A DNA stretch of 64,000 nucleotides, taken from positions 124,001 to 188,000 of the forward strand of contig NZ_SMKZ01000003.1 of the NCBI RefSeq assembly GCF_004349065.1. The letters run 5' to 3'. Below, piece after piece: positions 9,045 through 17,411 of the stretch. Position numbers and translations under genes: made by a program. Under the pieces are notes generated by a model. It did not search any database. It saw only the letters and a program-made list of their open reading frames with translations, and was not told where the DNA came from. Position 1 is the first letter of the stretch. Each line of letters starts with the position of its first letter. The stretch is from Jiangella asiatica. Lineage in GTDB: Bacteria > Actinomycetota > Actinomycetes > Jiangellales > Jiangellaceae.

Positions 9045-10093
9045 TGCTGCGCGTGGTTCACATCGGCCTCGGCCGCTGGGGCTCGGTGTGGTGCCGCGAC
9101 GTGCTGCCGCACCTGGAGTCCGCGGGCCTCGCGAAGACCGTGGCAGCCGTCGACACCGACGTGTCGTCGCACGGGAGGGCGCCCGCCGGCGTTCCGTGCT
9201 ACACCGACCTGCGCGATGCGCTGCGGGATCACGCCGCGGACTTCGTCACCGTCGTGGTCCAGCCCGCGTTCCACGAGGCCGTGATCGACGTCGCGCTCGA
9301 GCACGACGTCCACATCCTGTGCGAGAAGCCGATAGCGGACACCATGGAGGCATGCGCGCGGGTGTACCGGAAGGTCACGGCCGCGGGCCGGAAGATGGCC
9401 GTCACCATGAGCCACCGCTTCGACCAGGACAAGCATTCATTGGAGGCAGCGGTCCGCGGCGGTGACTACGGACGGCTCAACTACGTCGTGTACCGGTTCA
9501 CGCACAACAGCCGGCATGTGGGCGACTGGGGCGAGTTCCGCTACCGCATTCCCGACCCGTTGCTGGTGGAAGGGACGGTGCACCATTTCGACATCGTGCG
9601 GGCCCTCACGCGGGCCGACGCCGTCACTGTGTACGCCCGGACGTGGAATCCGCCGTGGAGCGAGTTCGCCGGCGACTCGACGGCCCTGATAACCGTCGAG
9701 ATGACCAACGGCACCAAGGTGCTCTACGAAGGCGCCAAGGCGAACGCCTCGACCATGAATGGCTGGGGCAACGACTACATCCGTGCCGAATGCGAGAACG
9801 GCACCCTGGAGCTCAGCCGACGGCGCCTTCGCGTGCTCCACGGGGGTGCGCACGACGTGCCCACCGCCGACGAGCTGCCGCTGCTCGACACCCGGTCGGT
9901 GTGGCGGAACGCCTGGATCGCCGAACAGTTCTGCGCGTGGCTGCGGGGTGGACCGGAGCCACCGACGACCCTCGCCGACAACCTCCAGTGTGCGGCCCTG
10001 CTGTTCGCCGCGATCGAGTCCGCCCACACGGGCGAGCCGGTGAAGGTGCAGGACTATCTCGCCGCACACCTGGAGGCGACGTCGTCGTCATGA
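9044..10093 (+). CDS. Gfo/Idh/MocA family oxidoreductase
   Basis: NAD(P)-dependent sugar or inositol dehydrogenase-like enzyme (349 aa). The N-terminal Rossmann motif is GLGRWG near residue 8, and the family EKP signature appears as CEKPIAD near residue 95. The C-terminal alpha/beta domain contains VHHFDIVRALT with the likely catalytic His-Asp pair. Start overlaps the cupin stop by one base. Last gene of the cluster 1 operon; its 3' end overlaps the convergent binding-protein gene by 6 bp. Likely oxidises the sugar released by the upstream hydrolases; the substrate is unknown. Confidence 0.88.
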   Translation: MLRVVHIGLGRWGSVWCRDVLPHLESAGLAKTVAAVDTDVSSHGRAPAGVPCYTDLRDALRDHAADFVTVVVQPAFHEAVIDVALEHDVHILCEKPIADTMEACARVYRKVTAAGRKMAVTMSHRFDQDKHSLEAAVRGGDYGRLNYVVYRFTHNSRHVGDWGEFRYRIPDPLLVEGTVHHFDIVRALTRADAVTVYARTWNPPWSEFAGDSTALITVEMTNGTKVLYEGAKANASTMNGWGNDYIRAECENGTLELSRRRLRVLHGGAHDVPTADELPLLDTRSVWRNAWIAEQFCAWLRGGPEPPTTLADNLQCAALLFAAIESAHTGEPVKVQDYLAAHLEATSSS

Positions 10094-11533
10094 GTACGTG
10101 TAGTTCTGACCGGAAGCCCAGTCCGGGAACGCCCAGTCGTCGACGCTGACCTGCGCGCCCTGCTTGCGTGCTTCCTCGATCGCGCGGTCCCGTTCGGCGG
10201 TCGTGTCGGAACTGAGCTTCTCCAGAGCGGCCTTGTAGTCCGTCACGTCGCCGGTGAGGGTCCCCGCGACGATCGAGCCGAAGTCCGGATCGATCGGTTT
10301 CATCTGAGCCTGTGCGACCGCCACGTCGGGATTGCGGACGACCGGGTTGGGCGCCAGGAACACGTGCTCGAAGATGATCTCGACCGCCTTCTTGAACAGC
10401 GGGTGGACGTCCGCGGTCTCCACCACCTCCGGGAAGAGCGGAACCGCGTTCATGCCTTCGACGATCCGCGCCTGGATCTCCTTCTTCCCGAACCACGAGA
10501 TGAGTGCGGACGCCTCGTCCACGTGCTCCGATTCGGCCGCGATCCAGTGGGTCGCGCCGGCGTGAACCGGGCCTTTCGACACGACGACGTTCTCCGAGGG
10601 TTCGGGGACCGCGAGCGGGCCGAGAGCGACCTTGCTCTCGAAGTCCGCGAAGTTGAGGACGACCTCGGCCATGTTGAACTGGGCGTCGAAGAAGATCGCA
10701 CTCTGGCCGGTGACCCACCTGGCCCGCGCCTGCCGCGCGTCGAGCGACGTCGAGGCGGGGAACAGCACGCCGTCCTGGCTCATCGCCAGCCACCACTCGA
10801 GAGCGTCGAGGTGGTACTGGCTGTGGAACTGGTACTCGCCGGTGCGCAGATCCACGCCCCCGAGGGTCGGTGCCCCCGCGGCCTGGGCGAGCTCCTCGAT
10901 GTGTTGCCCCATCCGGCCGGTCTCCTTGATGGGTGCGACCCAGCCGTAGAGGTCGTCGCCCAGGCCACGGATCTTCCGGGTCGCGGCCCTGATGTCGTCG
11001 TAGGTGACCGGGGGATTCTCCGGATCGAGGCCCGCCTGCTCGTACAGTTCGCGGTTGAACCACGTGAGGATGTTGAGCCCTCGGAAGTCGTTGACCGGCA
11101 GGCCGTAGACCTCGCCGTCGAAGACGTTGATCCCCTCGAGCAGGATGCCCTCCGGTATGCCGGCACGGACGTCGTCGTCGAGCTTGATCGGCGTGAACCA
11201 GCCCTCGTCCACCAGGCCGCCTGGGTTCAGGTCGAGACCGAAGATGGTGAAGACGTCGGGCATCTGGCCGCTCTGCTTCGCCAACTGCAGCGCTTCGCCC
11301 ATCTCGGCGGGGTTGTACACGGTGTAGTCGACCTGCAGCCCGCCGTCGGACTCGGCGAACTCGGCGAAGATCTCCCGCTGGATGTCGGCCACCGGCTGGC
11401 GCGGGTCCCACCACTTCAGGACGCCTGGTGAGTCCCCGCTCCGGCTCGCGCCGTCGTTGCCGCAGGCGCCGAGCCCGAGACCTGCTGCGGCAAGTCCACT
11501 GCTGACAAGGAACTGTCTGCGGTTGAGTCTCAT
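10088..11533 (-). CDS. sugar ABC transporter substrate-binding lipoprotein (orphan, copy 2)
   Basis: Paralogue of the 4072-5511 protein (481 aa). Signal MRLNRRQFL with lipobox Cys24 (LGLGAC) predicts a Tat-exported lipoprotein. GGAGG lies 6 nt upstream of the ATG. Shared landmarks are NPAEMGEAL, MPDVFTIFGLDL, FPASTSLDARQARARW and a DDWAFPDW ending. It is transcribed alone toward the main operon, from a promoter carrying a LacI-type operator nearly identical to that of the operon. No permease or ATPase gene is next to it. Two diverged binding proteins in one regulon suggest two related ligands feeding a shared distant transporter. Confidence 0.88.
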   Translation of the reverse strand: MRLNRRQFLVSSGLAAAGLGLGACGNDGASRSGDSPGVLKWWDPRQPVADIQREIFAEFAESDGGLQVDYTVYNPAEMGEALQLAKQSGQMPDVFTIFGLDLNPGGLVDEGWFTPIKLDDDVRAGIPEGILLEGINVFDGEVYGLPVNDFRGLNILTWFNRELYEQAGLDPENPPVTYDDIRAATRKIRGLGDDLYGWVAPIKETGRMGQHIEELAQAAGAPTLGGVDLRTGEYQFHSQYHLDALEWWLAMSQDGVLFPASTSLDARQARARWVTGQSAIFFDAQFNMAEVVLNFADFESKVALGPLAVPEPSENVVVSKGPVHAGATHWIAAESEHVDEASALISWFGKKEIQARIVEGMNAVPLFPEVVETADVHPLFKKAVEIIFEHVFLAPNPVVRNPDVAVAQAQMKPIDPDFGSIVAGTLTGDVTDYKAALEKLSSDTTAERDRAIEEARKQGAQVSVDDWAFPDWASGQNYTYS

Positions 11534-11774
11534 GTCGTACCTCCGTGTTCGTGGCGCTGGGAAGGTCGCCGGAAGGCTTGCGGAGCCGTACTGTCGTCGA
11601 GCCCGGTGACCAGGACGTGGTCAGGGGCGTTGTCCTGTGGAGGCTCGGTGGCGAAGCACTCGATGAGGCCTCGTGGCCGGCATACAATCGGCGCGAACCT
11701 CGACGTCGACGTCCGGTTTCGTGGCCTGGCTCCGTCCGGCACCGCGACGATCACGCCCGCCTCCCGGGACCCAG

Positions 11775-11829
11775 ACTACGAAATCGAATTCGTAGTTCAC
11801 ACCAAAACAAGGTCCGGGCATCTTGTCAA
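11775..11829 (-). promoter_or_regulatory. promoter and LacI-type operator O-c for the second binding protein
   Basis: On the minus strand a -35 TTGACA (11829-11824) is followed by a weak -10 (about TTTGGT) and then by a 22-bp near-perfect palindrome at 11775-11796. The arms read ACTACGAA and the centre has the LacI-type CG step. The core TACGAATTCGATTTCG is identical to the operator at 585-602. The -35-to-operator distance is also almost the same in the two promoters (35 against 33 bp). Confidence 0.7.
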
Positions 11830-11870
11830 GAGCTGCTCAGGAGCAGTGAGGAAGCGTGCGATCAGCTCGG

Positions 11871-11896
11871 CTCGAAATCGATATCGAGGCTATACT
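11871..11896 (+). promoter_or_regulatory. LacI-type operator O-d and -10 box of the cluster 1 regulator
   Basis: CTCGAAATCGATATCGAG (11871-11888) is a near palindrome centred on CG. It is followed three bases later by a good -10 box, TATACT (11891-11896). No clear -35 was seen. The operator lies in the promoter spacer, so autorepression is likely. It is 94 bp centre to centre from operator O-c, close to the lac O1-O3 spacing. Confidence 0.6.
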
Positions 11897-11946
11897 CGGA
11901 CCGTCGGCTGAGCCGGCGAGTGGCACCAACAGTGGCGAGGAGTCAG

Positions 11947-12990
11947 ATGAGCACCGACGAGCAACGCCGGAGGGTCACGGCGCGCGACGTCGCCGCGGTC
12001 GCCGGTGTCACCCCTGCCACCGTGTCCAAAGCCCTCAACAACTCTCCGGAGGTCAGCGAGGCGACCCGCTCCCGGGTGCTCGAAGCGGTTCGCCGGCTCG
12101 GCTACCGGCCGAACAGCGTCGCGCGAGGGCTGCGCGCACGCCGGACCCACACTCTCGGGCTTGTCACCGACGATCTCGAGGGCGTCTTCACCACCACGAT
12201 GATGCGCGGGGTTGAAGAGGTCGCCAGCGAGCAGGAGTTCGGGGTGTTCCTGTGCAACAGCTACGGAAGCGCGGCGAAGGAGCGGGCTCACCTCGAGATG
12301 CTCTACGACAAGCAGGTCGACGGCGTGATCCTGCTGTCGGGCTACCGCGTCCGCGAACGAGGCGCCCCCGTGCGAGATCTGCCCGGCACACCGACGGTGT
12401 ACCTGTTCCAGTACACCAACGACGTTCCCGTTCCTTGCATACTGCCCGACGACGAGATGGGCGCTCGTATCGCTACCGAGCATCTCCTTGGTCTGGGGCG
12501 ACGGCGGATAGCGTTCATCAACGGTCCGCCGCACTACGAGGCGACGCACGACCGGCTGGCCGGCTACCGAGCTGCCCTCACGGCTGCGGGGGTCGACTTC
12601 CGGCATGCGCTCGTCCGCATGGGCTCGACGTGGTACCAGGACGAGGGGTATGCCCAGATGTCCGACCTTCTGGACCTGAGTCCCGTTCCCGACGCCGTCG
12701 TCTGTGCGAGCGACCACATGGCCGCCGGTGCGCTCGACGCCCTGCACTCCCGCGGGCTGCGGGTCCCGGACGACGTGGCCGTCGTTGGCTTCGACGACCG
12801 CGCGTTCTCGCGTCATCTCCGCCCGCCACTCACGTCCGTCGCGCTTCCGCTCTACGAGATGGGCCGGCTCGCCGGCCAGCGGCTTCTCGCCGCCATCGGT
12901 GGCGAGAAGCAGAGTCACGAGTTCCTGCGCATCCCCTGCGACCTGGTCGTCCGCGAATCCTGCGGCGCGCCGCGCGGTGCCGATCGCTGA
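11947..12990 (+). CDS. LacI-family transcriptional regulator of cluster 1
   Basis: 347-aa repressor. The N-terminal helix-turn-helix reads VTARDVAAVAGVTPATVSKAL, followed by a hinge helix region (PNSVARGLRARR) and a periplasmic-binding-like effector domain (GVILLSGY, VVGFDDRAFS). ATG follows GAGGAG by a few bases; the reading frame is open further upstream, but that part overlaps operator O-d and the promoter. Divergent from the binding-protein gene 10088-11533. The four related palindromes at the two ends of the cluster are its most likely targets. The inducer is presumably a sugar from the glycan handled by the cluster. Confidence 0.9.
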   Translation: MSTDEQRRRVTARDVAAVAGVTPATVSKALNNSPEVSEATRSRVLEAVRRLGYRPNSVARGLRARRTHTLGLVTDDLEGVFTTTMMRGVEEVASEQEFGVFLCNSYGSAAKERAHLEMLYDKQVDGVILLSGYRVRERGAPVRDLPGTPTVYLFQYTNDVPVPCILPDDEMGARIATEHLLGLGRRRIAFINGPPHYEATHDRLAGYRAALTAAGVDFRHALVRMGSTWYQDEGYAQMSDLLDLSPVPDAVVCASDHMAAGALDALHSRGLRVPDDVAVVGFDDRAFSRHLRPPLTSVALPLYEMGRLAGQRLLAAIGGEKQSHEFLRIPCDLVVRESCGAPRGADR

Positions 12991-13451
12991 GCGAGCCGCA
13001 GCGCGGCTGCCGCCAGGACGGCTCCGAGGAGCGCGCCGAGCGTGTTGGAGAGCCAGTCGTTGGTCGAGCAGGATCGGCCGAGCGCAGTAGCGAAGGCCTG
13101 GAACACCTCGATCAGCAGTGAGAGACCGCTCGCGGCGAGGAACATCAGGAATGGGCGGCGGGTCAGGGCCGCGGCGAACAGGACCACCGGGGTGAAGAGG
13201 ACCACGTTGCCCATCAGCTCGACGGCGCCGAGCGTGGGGAAGTCCCACTCGATGGCGCAGCTGGTCTTGAGCTCACGGCTCGTCGGGACGAGGGTGAGCA
13301 GGAGCACCGGCACCATCGACACTCCCAGCAGTGCGAGGGTCACGCGCGACCTCGGGACCAGCCAGGCTCCGACGAGCGGACCCACGATGATCAGGCCAGT
13401 GAGAGCGACCGTCGTCAGCCAGGGATGTTCGACAAGGATGGTGCTGATCAC
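12915..13451 (-). CDS. VanZ-like family membrane protein
   Basis: 178-aa integral membrane protein of the VanZ type with about four or five hydrophobic segments (LTTVALTGLIIVGPLVGAWL, VVLFTPVVLFAAALT, FLMFLAASGLSLLIEVFQAF). The conserved VELMGNVVLF and STNDWLSNTLGALLG stretches match the family. GTG start. Convergent with the LacI gene and overlapping its 3' end by 76 bp. Function is uncertain; relatives are linked to glycopeptide tolerance or envelope processes in a few species only. Confidence 0.75.
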   Translation of the reverse strand: MISTILVEHPWLTTVALTGLIIVGPLVGAWLVPRSRVTLALLGVSMVPVLLLTLVPTSRELKTSCAIEWDFPTLGAVELMGNVVLFTPVVLFAAALTRRPFLMFLAASGLSLLIEVFQAFATALGRSCSTNDWLSNTLGALLGAVLAAAALRLAQRSAPRGAPQDSRTTRSQGMRRNS

Positions 13452-13679
13452 GGCACGACCCTACGCAGCGGCGGTGCCGTCGTGCGCGACGAGTTTTGGT
13501 CGCGCCGAGGGGAAGCTGGAGAATCTGCGACGGCCGCTGCTGGGGTCGGCCGGGTGGCGGAGCGGGCGAGCGCGGCCCACGCGCGGTCCTCGCGGATGAC
13601 CACGCAGGATCGGCAACGAGCTCATCTGGGCGGTGGCAGGCCCTCCTGGGCCGCGCCTCGGAGTGGAACCTGCTGATGG

Positions 13680-13885
13680 ACCCGCCCGCGAGATAGGTCT
13701 CCAGCGGGCCGTCGGCGCGAGCCAGCCCTTCGATCTCGGCGTAGGTCTCGCGACGTTCCTCGTCGTCGTAACCGCTCAGCGTGACGACGGCGATCGCGGC
13801 GGACCGATCCTCGGACATGTACCTCGCCCGCTCCTCGGCGCCCAGGCCTGGGCTCCAGTAGGAGATGCCACCTCAGGAGCAATGA
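13680..13885 (-). pseudogene. fragment of an MMPL-family transporter
   Basis: About 70 codons on the minus strand read like the periplasmic part of an MMPL/RND-type exporter: SYWSPGLGAEERARYMSEDR, AIAVVTLSGYDDEERRETYA, then LETYLAGGS. An in-frame stop lies just upstream (TGA at about 13887), and after the GGS the frame loses sense. The full protein would be over 700 residues, so this is an internal relic. The rest of 13452-13922 shows no convincing gene, although short stretches in other frames may be further relics. Confidence 0.5.
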
Positions 13886-13922
13886 GTGGTAACGCGGGAC
13901 GATGCGGATCGACGCGGTGAGA

Positions 13923-14804
13923 TCACAGGGCGGCCGGCTGACCGACGAGGCGGGCGCTTTCGTCCCAGAGCCGGTCGCAGCGCGCGGGATCGGTTGTGTG
14001 CGGCGCGGTGGCGACAGCCCTCCGCTTCACGAAGAACTGCCCGGTGACGGTGTCGACCTCGGGTGCGGTGGCGAGCCATGTCGGCGTGTCGGCGCCGACA
14101 TCGGGACCACCGGGTGAGAACAGGTGCGAGATCGCCGCGAATGCCCGGAGCAGACCCCGGTTACTGCTGCGGCCGAGATGGGTCCCCCGGATGATGCCGG
14201 GGTGCGCGCCGTTGACCGTGATGCCGCTGCCTTCGAGCCGGCGAGCGAGGGCATAGACGAACATGGCGTTCATGTTCTTGGTGCGCGCATAGGCGATGAA
14301 GGGCCGGAAGCTGCGCGGTGCGCCGAGGCCACGCGCCGTGTGCAGTTCGAGGTCATCGAGGTCCACCGGCGTTCGCGCCAAGCCCCGCGGCGAGGCGCCG
14401 ACGACCACGAACCGCGCGCGGCGAGCTCCGATGGGGTCGACCAGGGAGCGCAGCAACAGATAGGGCGCGAGATGGTTGGTGGCCAGGGTCCGCTGGTGCC
14501 CCTCGGGCGTGCGGTCCGCGACGTCGGCGACGACCGCGGCGTTGCTGACCACGATGTCCGGCGGCGGGGAGGCCAGCCGCTCCGCCAGCCTGCGGACGTC
14601 GCCGAGCAGCGAGAGATCGGCACGCTCCAGCCGCAGGTCAGCGTCCGGGACAGCCGCGACGATACGTCCCCGGGTCCGGGCGAGCCGGTCGTCGCTCCGG
14701 CCGACGAGGGTGACCCGCACTCCGTCCGTGGCGAGGTTGCGTGCGATCGCCTCTCCGATGCCGGAGGTGGCTCCGGTGACCACGGCGTTCTTCGTCGACG
14801 ACAC
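13923..14804 (-). CDS. short-chain dehydrogenase/reductase (SDR)
   Basis: 293-aa NAD(P)-dependent oxidoreductase of the retinol-dehydrogenase-like SDR group. TGATSGIGEA near residue 10 is the cofactor loop, SNAAVV the NAG-type motif, and YARTKNMN supplies the catalytic Tyr-Lys pair. GTG start preceded by AGGAGGAG. Transcribed leftward, downstream of an MFS exporter gene, with two TetR-type palindromes in the 81-bp gap. No regulator gene lies beside it. Confidence 0.88.
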   Translation of the reverse strand: MSSTKNAVVTGATSGIGEAIARNLATDGVRVTLVGRSDDRLARTRGRIVAAVPDADLRLERADLSLLGDVRRLAERLASPPPDIVVSNAAVVADVADRTPEGHQRTLATNHLAPYLLLRSLVDPIGARRARFVVVGASPRGLARTPVDLDDLELHTARGLGAPRSFRPFIAYARTKNMNAMFVYALARRLEGSGITVNGAHPGIIRGTHLGRSSNRGLLRAFAAISHLFSPGGPDVGADTPTWLATAPEVDTVTGQFFVKRRAVATAPHTTDPARCDRLWDESARLVGQPAAL

Positions 14805-14847
14805 TGGTGTGCTCCTCCTGGCGGTTCGACGTAGACCCTCGAGAACG

Positions 14848-14895
14848 GGTTGACGGCGTCAACCTAACTCCCCAGGTTGACGACGTCAACCTGGG
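14848..14895 (-). promoter_or_regulatory. tandem TetR-type operators and promoter for the SDR gene
   Basis: Two perfect palindromes lie in the MFS-SDR gap. GGTTGACGGCGTCAACC is at 14848-14864. A 25-bp one is at 14871-14895, built on AGGTTGACG, a central base, and CGTCAACCT, with CCC/GGG flanks. On the minus strand, TTGACG in the larger site and TAGGTT 17 bp later form a promoter embedded in the two operators. The larger palindrome also covers the stop codon of the MFS gene. Confidence 0.65.
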
Positions 14896-16175
14896 GTGGT
14901 GTCACGGGGCGCCGAGCCGCTGGACACTCCCACCTCGTACAGGTGCCGGCGGATCGCCACGTACACCACCAGGCACAGCGCCGTGCACACGATGACCGTG
15001 TAGGCCATGGGCAGGGCGACCGCACCGAAGGCGCCGGTGATCGGGGCGCAGACCGCGCCCGCCAGGTGCTGGCTGACGCCGAGGACCGCGGCCGTCGTGC
15101 CGCTGTCGCGCCGGGCCGTCGCCATGCCGAGCCACAGGACGTTGGGGGCGGCACAGCCATAGCAGGCGAGCAGGAGCACGAAGAGCGTGAAGGCGACCCA
15201 GAGCCGGTCCGCGCCCGCGGTGAAGGCGACGGCAAGGCCGATGCCGGTCAGGAGGGTGCCAGCGAGTGCGCTCCCGAGGATGGTGGCCGGGTGGAGCCAC
15301 CGGACGAGGGTGGCGTTGAGCTGGTTGCCCGCGATCAGCCCGACCATGCTGACAGCGAACACGACGCCGTACTCCTGGGCGGTCAGGCCGTAGGTCTCTT
15401 GCAGGATGAACGAGGCGCCGGCGAGGTAGGACATCATCGCGCCGGAGACGGCCGCCTTCATCAGCGCGATGGTCGGCAGGTGCGGTCTGGCCAGGACGGA
15501 ACGATAGGCCCGGAGCGGATCGAGCCAGGAGCGACGCACAGGCCGTTCCGGCAGCGTCTCAGGGAGCCGGAGAGCGACACATCCGAAGATGGCCAGGCCG
15601 AGCAGCGCGATCATCGCGAAGATCGCCCGCCACGAGAACACCTCCATGAGGTACGCGCCCAGGACCGGCCCGATCATCGGAGCGATCGCCGTGGCGGTCA
15701 GCAGGTGCGAGTAGAACCGGGCCAGCGGTCGTCCGTCGTAGCTGTCGCGGCCGATGGCCCGGGCGATGACGAGGCCCGTCGCGGCGCAGGCGCCCTGGAG
15801 CAACCGGGCGCCGATCAGGACCCAGATGTGCCAGGCCACCATGCACAGCAGTGACGCCGCCACGTAGCCGAGCAGCGCGAACAGCACCGGCCTTCGCCGC
15901 CCGACGACGTCGCTCAACGGCCCGGCCAGTAACTGTCCGGCCGCCATCCCCAGGAGAACGGCGGTGAGTGTGAGCTGGATGGTCGAGCGCGAGACCCCGA
16001 ACTCCGCGACGAGCGTCGGCAGGCTCGGGCTGTAGGCGTCGACGGTGAACGGCCCCAGCCAGGTGAGCAGGAGGGCGACGGCGACCCGCCAGCGCATGCC
16101 GGCTCCGCGAGGGCCCGTTCGGCCCTCGAGTGGTTCGGTGTCGAGCGGGCCGTGCTGGCCGGCGTCAGTGCTCAT
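14886..16175 (-). CDS. MFS multidrug exporter, Bcr/CflA type
   Basis: 429-aa transporter with the 12-helix major facilitator pattern. WLGPFTVDAYSPSLPTLVAE in helix 1 and LLAGPLSDVVGRRRP (motif A) near residue 80 are typical of the Bcr/CflA drug-resistance branch; RLLQGACAATGLVIARAIGR matches the helix 4 region. Located upstream of the SDR gene on the same strand. The pair may deal with a toxic aldehyde, ketone or antibiotic, but no substrate can be inferred. Confidence 0.88.
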   Translation of the reverse strand: MSTDAGQHGPLDTEPLEGRTGPRGAGMRWRVAVALLLTWLGPFTVDAYSPSLPTLVAEFGVSRSTIQLTLTAVLLGMAAGQLLAGPLSDVVGRRRPVLFALLGYVAASLLCMVAWHIWVLIGARLLQGACAATGLVIARAIGRDSYDGRPLARFYSHLLTATAIAPMIGPVLGAYLMEVFSWRAIFAMIALLGLAIFGCVALRLPETLPERPVRRSWLDPLRAYRSVLARPHLPTIALMKAAVSGAMMSYLAGASFILQETYGLTAQEYGVVFAVSMVGLIAGNQLNATLVRWLHPATILGSALAGTLLTGIGLAVAFTAGADRLWVAFTLFVLLLACYGCAAPNVLWLGMATARRDSGTTAAVLGVSQHLAGAVCAPITGAFGAVALPMAYTVIVCTALCLVVYVAIRRHLYEVGVSSGSAPRDTTPG

Positions 16176-16234
16176 CCGGGTGCCGTTCGCTGCATGTACC
16201 GCCTCCGATCGACCGATGTCCGCCGAGCTCGCCG

Positions 16235-16375
16235 TCAGTTCGCCACTCCGCCGATGTCGGAGCGTGCCGCGACGATCTCGGTGTCGAGGCGCGGCCGGCA
16301 GATGAAGTCATTCCGATCGGCGTGGCCGAGGATCCGGGACGACAGAAAGACGAGCTCTCGGAGTTCGCACGACAT
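16235..16375 (-). CDS. possible small protein (46 aa)
   Basis: A short leftward frame starting MSCELRELVFLSSRI has a GAAGGA site five bases before its ATG and strongly G/C-biased third positions, unlike the shadow frames around it. No family was recognised. It could be a real small gene or the relic of a larger one. It sits between the IclR gene and the MFS gene. Confidence 0.25.
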   Translation of the reverse strand: MSCELRELVFLSSRILGHADRNDFICRPRLDTEIVAARSDIGGVAN

Positions 16376-16517
16376 GCCCGTCCTTCGTCACTCGGCCGAA
16401 GGCGGGCGTGCGGGCCCCTTGACGCGCACGAATTCCTCTTTAAGGAAACTAGTTCTACTCAACAGAAGTCGATTCGGTCAAGGGCGAGCGTTGTTCGTGC
16501 TCGCCGCCGTGCGGCGC
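16376..16517. other. intergenic region with an A/T-rich patch
   Basis: No gene is seen here. An A/T-rich patch at about 16430-16486 (AATTCCTCTTTAAGGAA and following) stands out from the G/C-rich surroundings and may hold a promoter for the leftward small frame or the MFS gene. No clear -35/-10 pair could be assigned. Confidence 0.3.
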
Positions 16518-17303
16518 TCAGCCGAGCCGGTCTCCCACTTCCGTGGTCGCCTCGCGCAGGGCATCGACCCATTGCGACAGCAGGTCGTCGGTCAGGCGGG
16601 TGAGCGGTACGGCGATACTCATGGCGGCCGCGGGCACGCCGGCCTTGCGCACGACCATGCCGATGGAGCCGACGCCCTCCTCGCTCTCGCCGGAGTTGCG
16701 CGCGTAGCCGACGGCACGTACGCGCTCCAGTTCGCGTCGCAGGCCCGCCATGGTCGTGAGCGTCGCCTCCGTCACCGATTCCAACCGCCGCTGGGGCAGC
16801 AGCTCGCGCAGGGCGTCGTCGTCGAGCTCGGCCAGCAGTGCCTTGCCGACGCTTGTGGCGTGGGCCGGCAGCATACGGCCGGTGCGTCCGGAGACGCGCA
16901 GAGCGCGGTCGCTCTCGACGGCGTCGAGGAACCGGACGTTGGAGCCCTCGCGAACCGCGAGGTGAACCGTCTCGCCGACCGCCCGGGCCAGCCGCTCCAT
17001 GCTGGGCCGAGCGACAGTGCGGAGGTCGAGCGAGCGCACGACGGCGAGTCCGATGTCGAGCAGTGCGGGACCGGCAACGAACAGCTTCGAATCGGGCTCC
17101 CGGGCGATGAACCCCCGGTAGACCAGCATGGCCGTCAGCCGGTGCGCCGTAGAGTGCGCGACGCCGAGCGCGGCACTCACGTCGGTCAGCCGAATCGACT
17201 TGCGATGGGCGAACATGAGGATCACCTTGAGCGCGTTGTCCACCGAGTCGATCGGGTACTGGGGCAGCTCGCTGGACCCCTCGCCGAGTGCAGACTTCTG
17301 CAT
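16518..17303 (-). CDS. IclR-family transcriptional regulator of cluster 2
   Basis: 261-aa regulator. N-terminal winged helix (IDSVDNALKVILMF, LTDVSAALGVAHSTAHRLT), then the IclR effector domain with LPAHATSVGKALLAELDDD and the conserved GYARNSGESEEGVGSIG. Divergent from the ABC importer operon. A 15-bp TGGTTCA-A-TGAACCA palindrome, the usual length and symmetry for IclR-family sites, lies in the divergent region, and a second copy precedes the glycosidase gene at 25401. Repressor or activator mode cannot be told for certain; overlap of the first site with the expected start point suggests repression. Confidence 0.9.
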   Translation of the reverse strand: MQKSALGEGSSELPQYPIDSVDNALKVILMFAHRKSIRLTDVSAALGVAHSTAHRLTAMLVYRGFIAREPDSKLFVAGPALLDIGLAVVRSLDLRTVARPSMERLARAVGETVHLAVREGSNVRFLDAVESDRALRVSGRTGRMLPAHATSVGKALLAELDDDALRELLPQRRLESVTEATLTTMAGLRRELERVRAVGYARNSGESEEGVGSIGMVVRKAGVPAAAMSIAVPLTRLTDDLLSQWVDALREATTEVGDRLG

Positions 17304-17365
17304 GGCGGAAGCCTAGCCCGCAGGGCATTCGTCACTCGCGAGCACTGCCGTCACGCACCGGGACC

Positions 17366-17411
17366 TTGACGAGTCCAAAGGCTCCGTGGAATCATGTGGT
17401 TCAATGAACCA
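17366..17411 (+). promoter_or_regulatory. promoter and IclR-type operator upstream of the ABC importer
   Basis: TTGACG (17366-17371) and AATCAT (17390-17395) are spaced 18 bp. The perfect 15-bp palindrome TGGTTCAATGAACCA (17397-17411) follows directly. Its core GGTTCAATGAACC recurs at 25375-25387. Confidence 0.7.
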
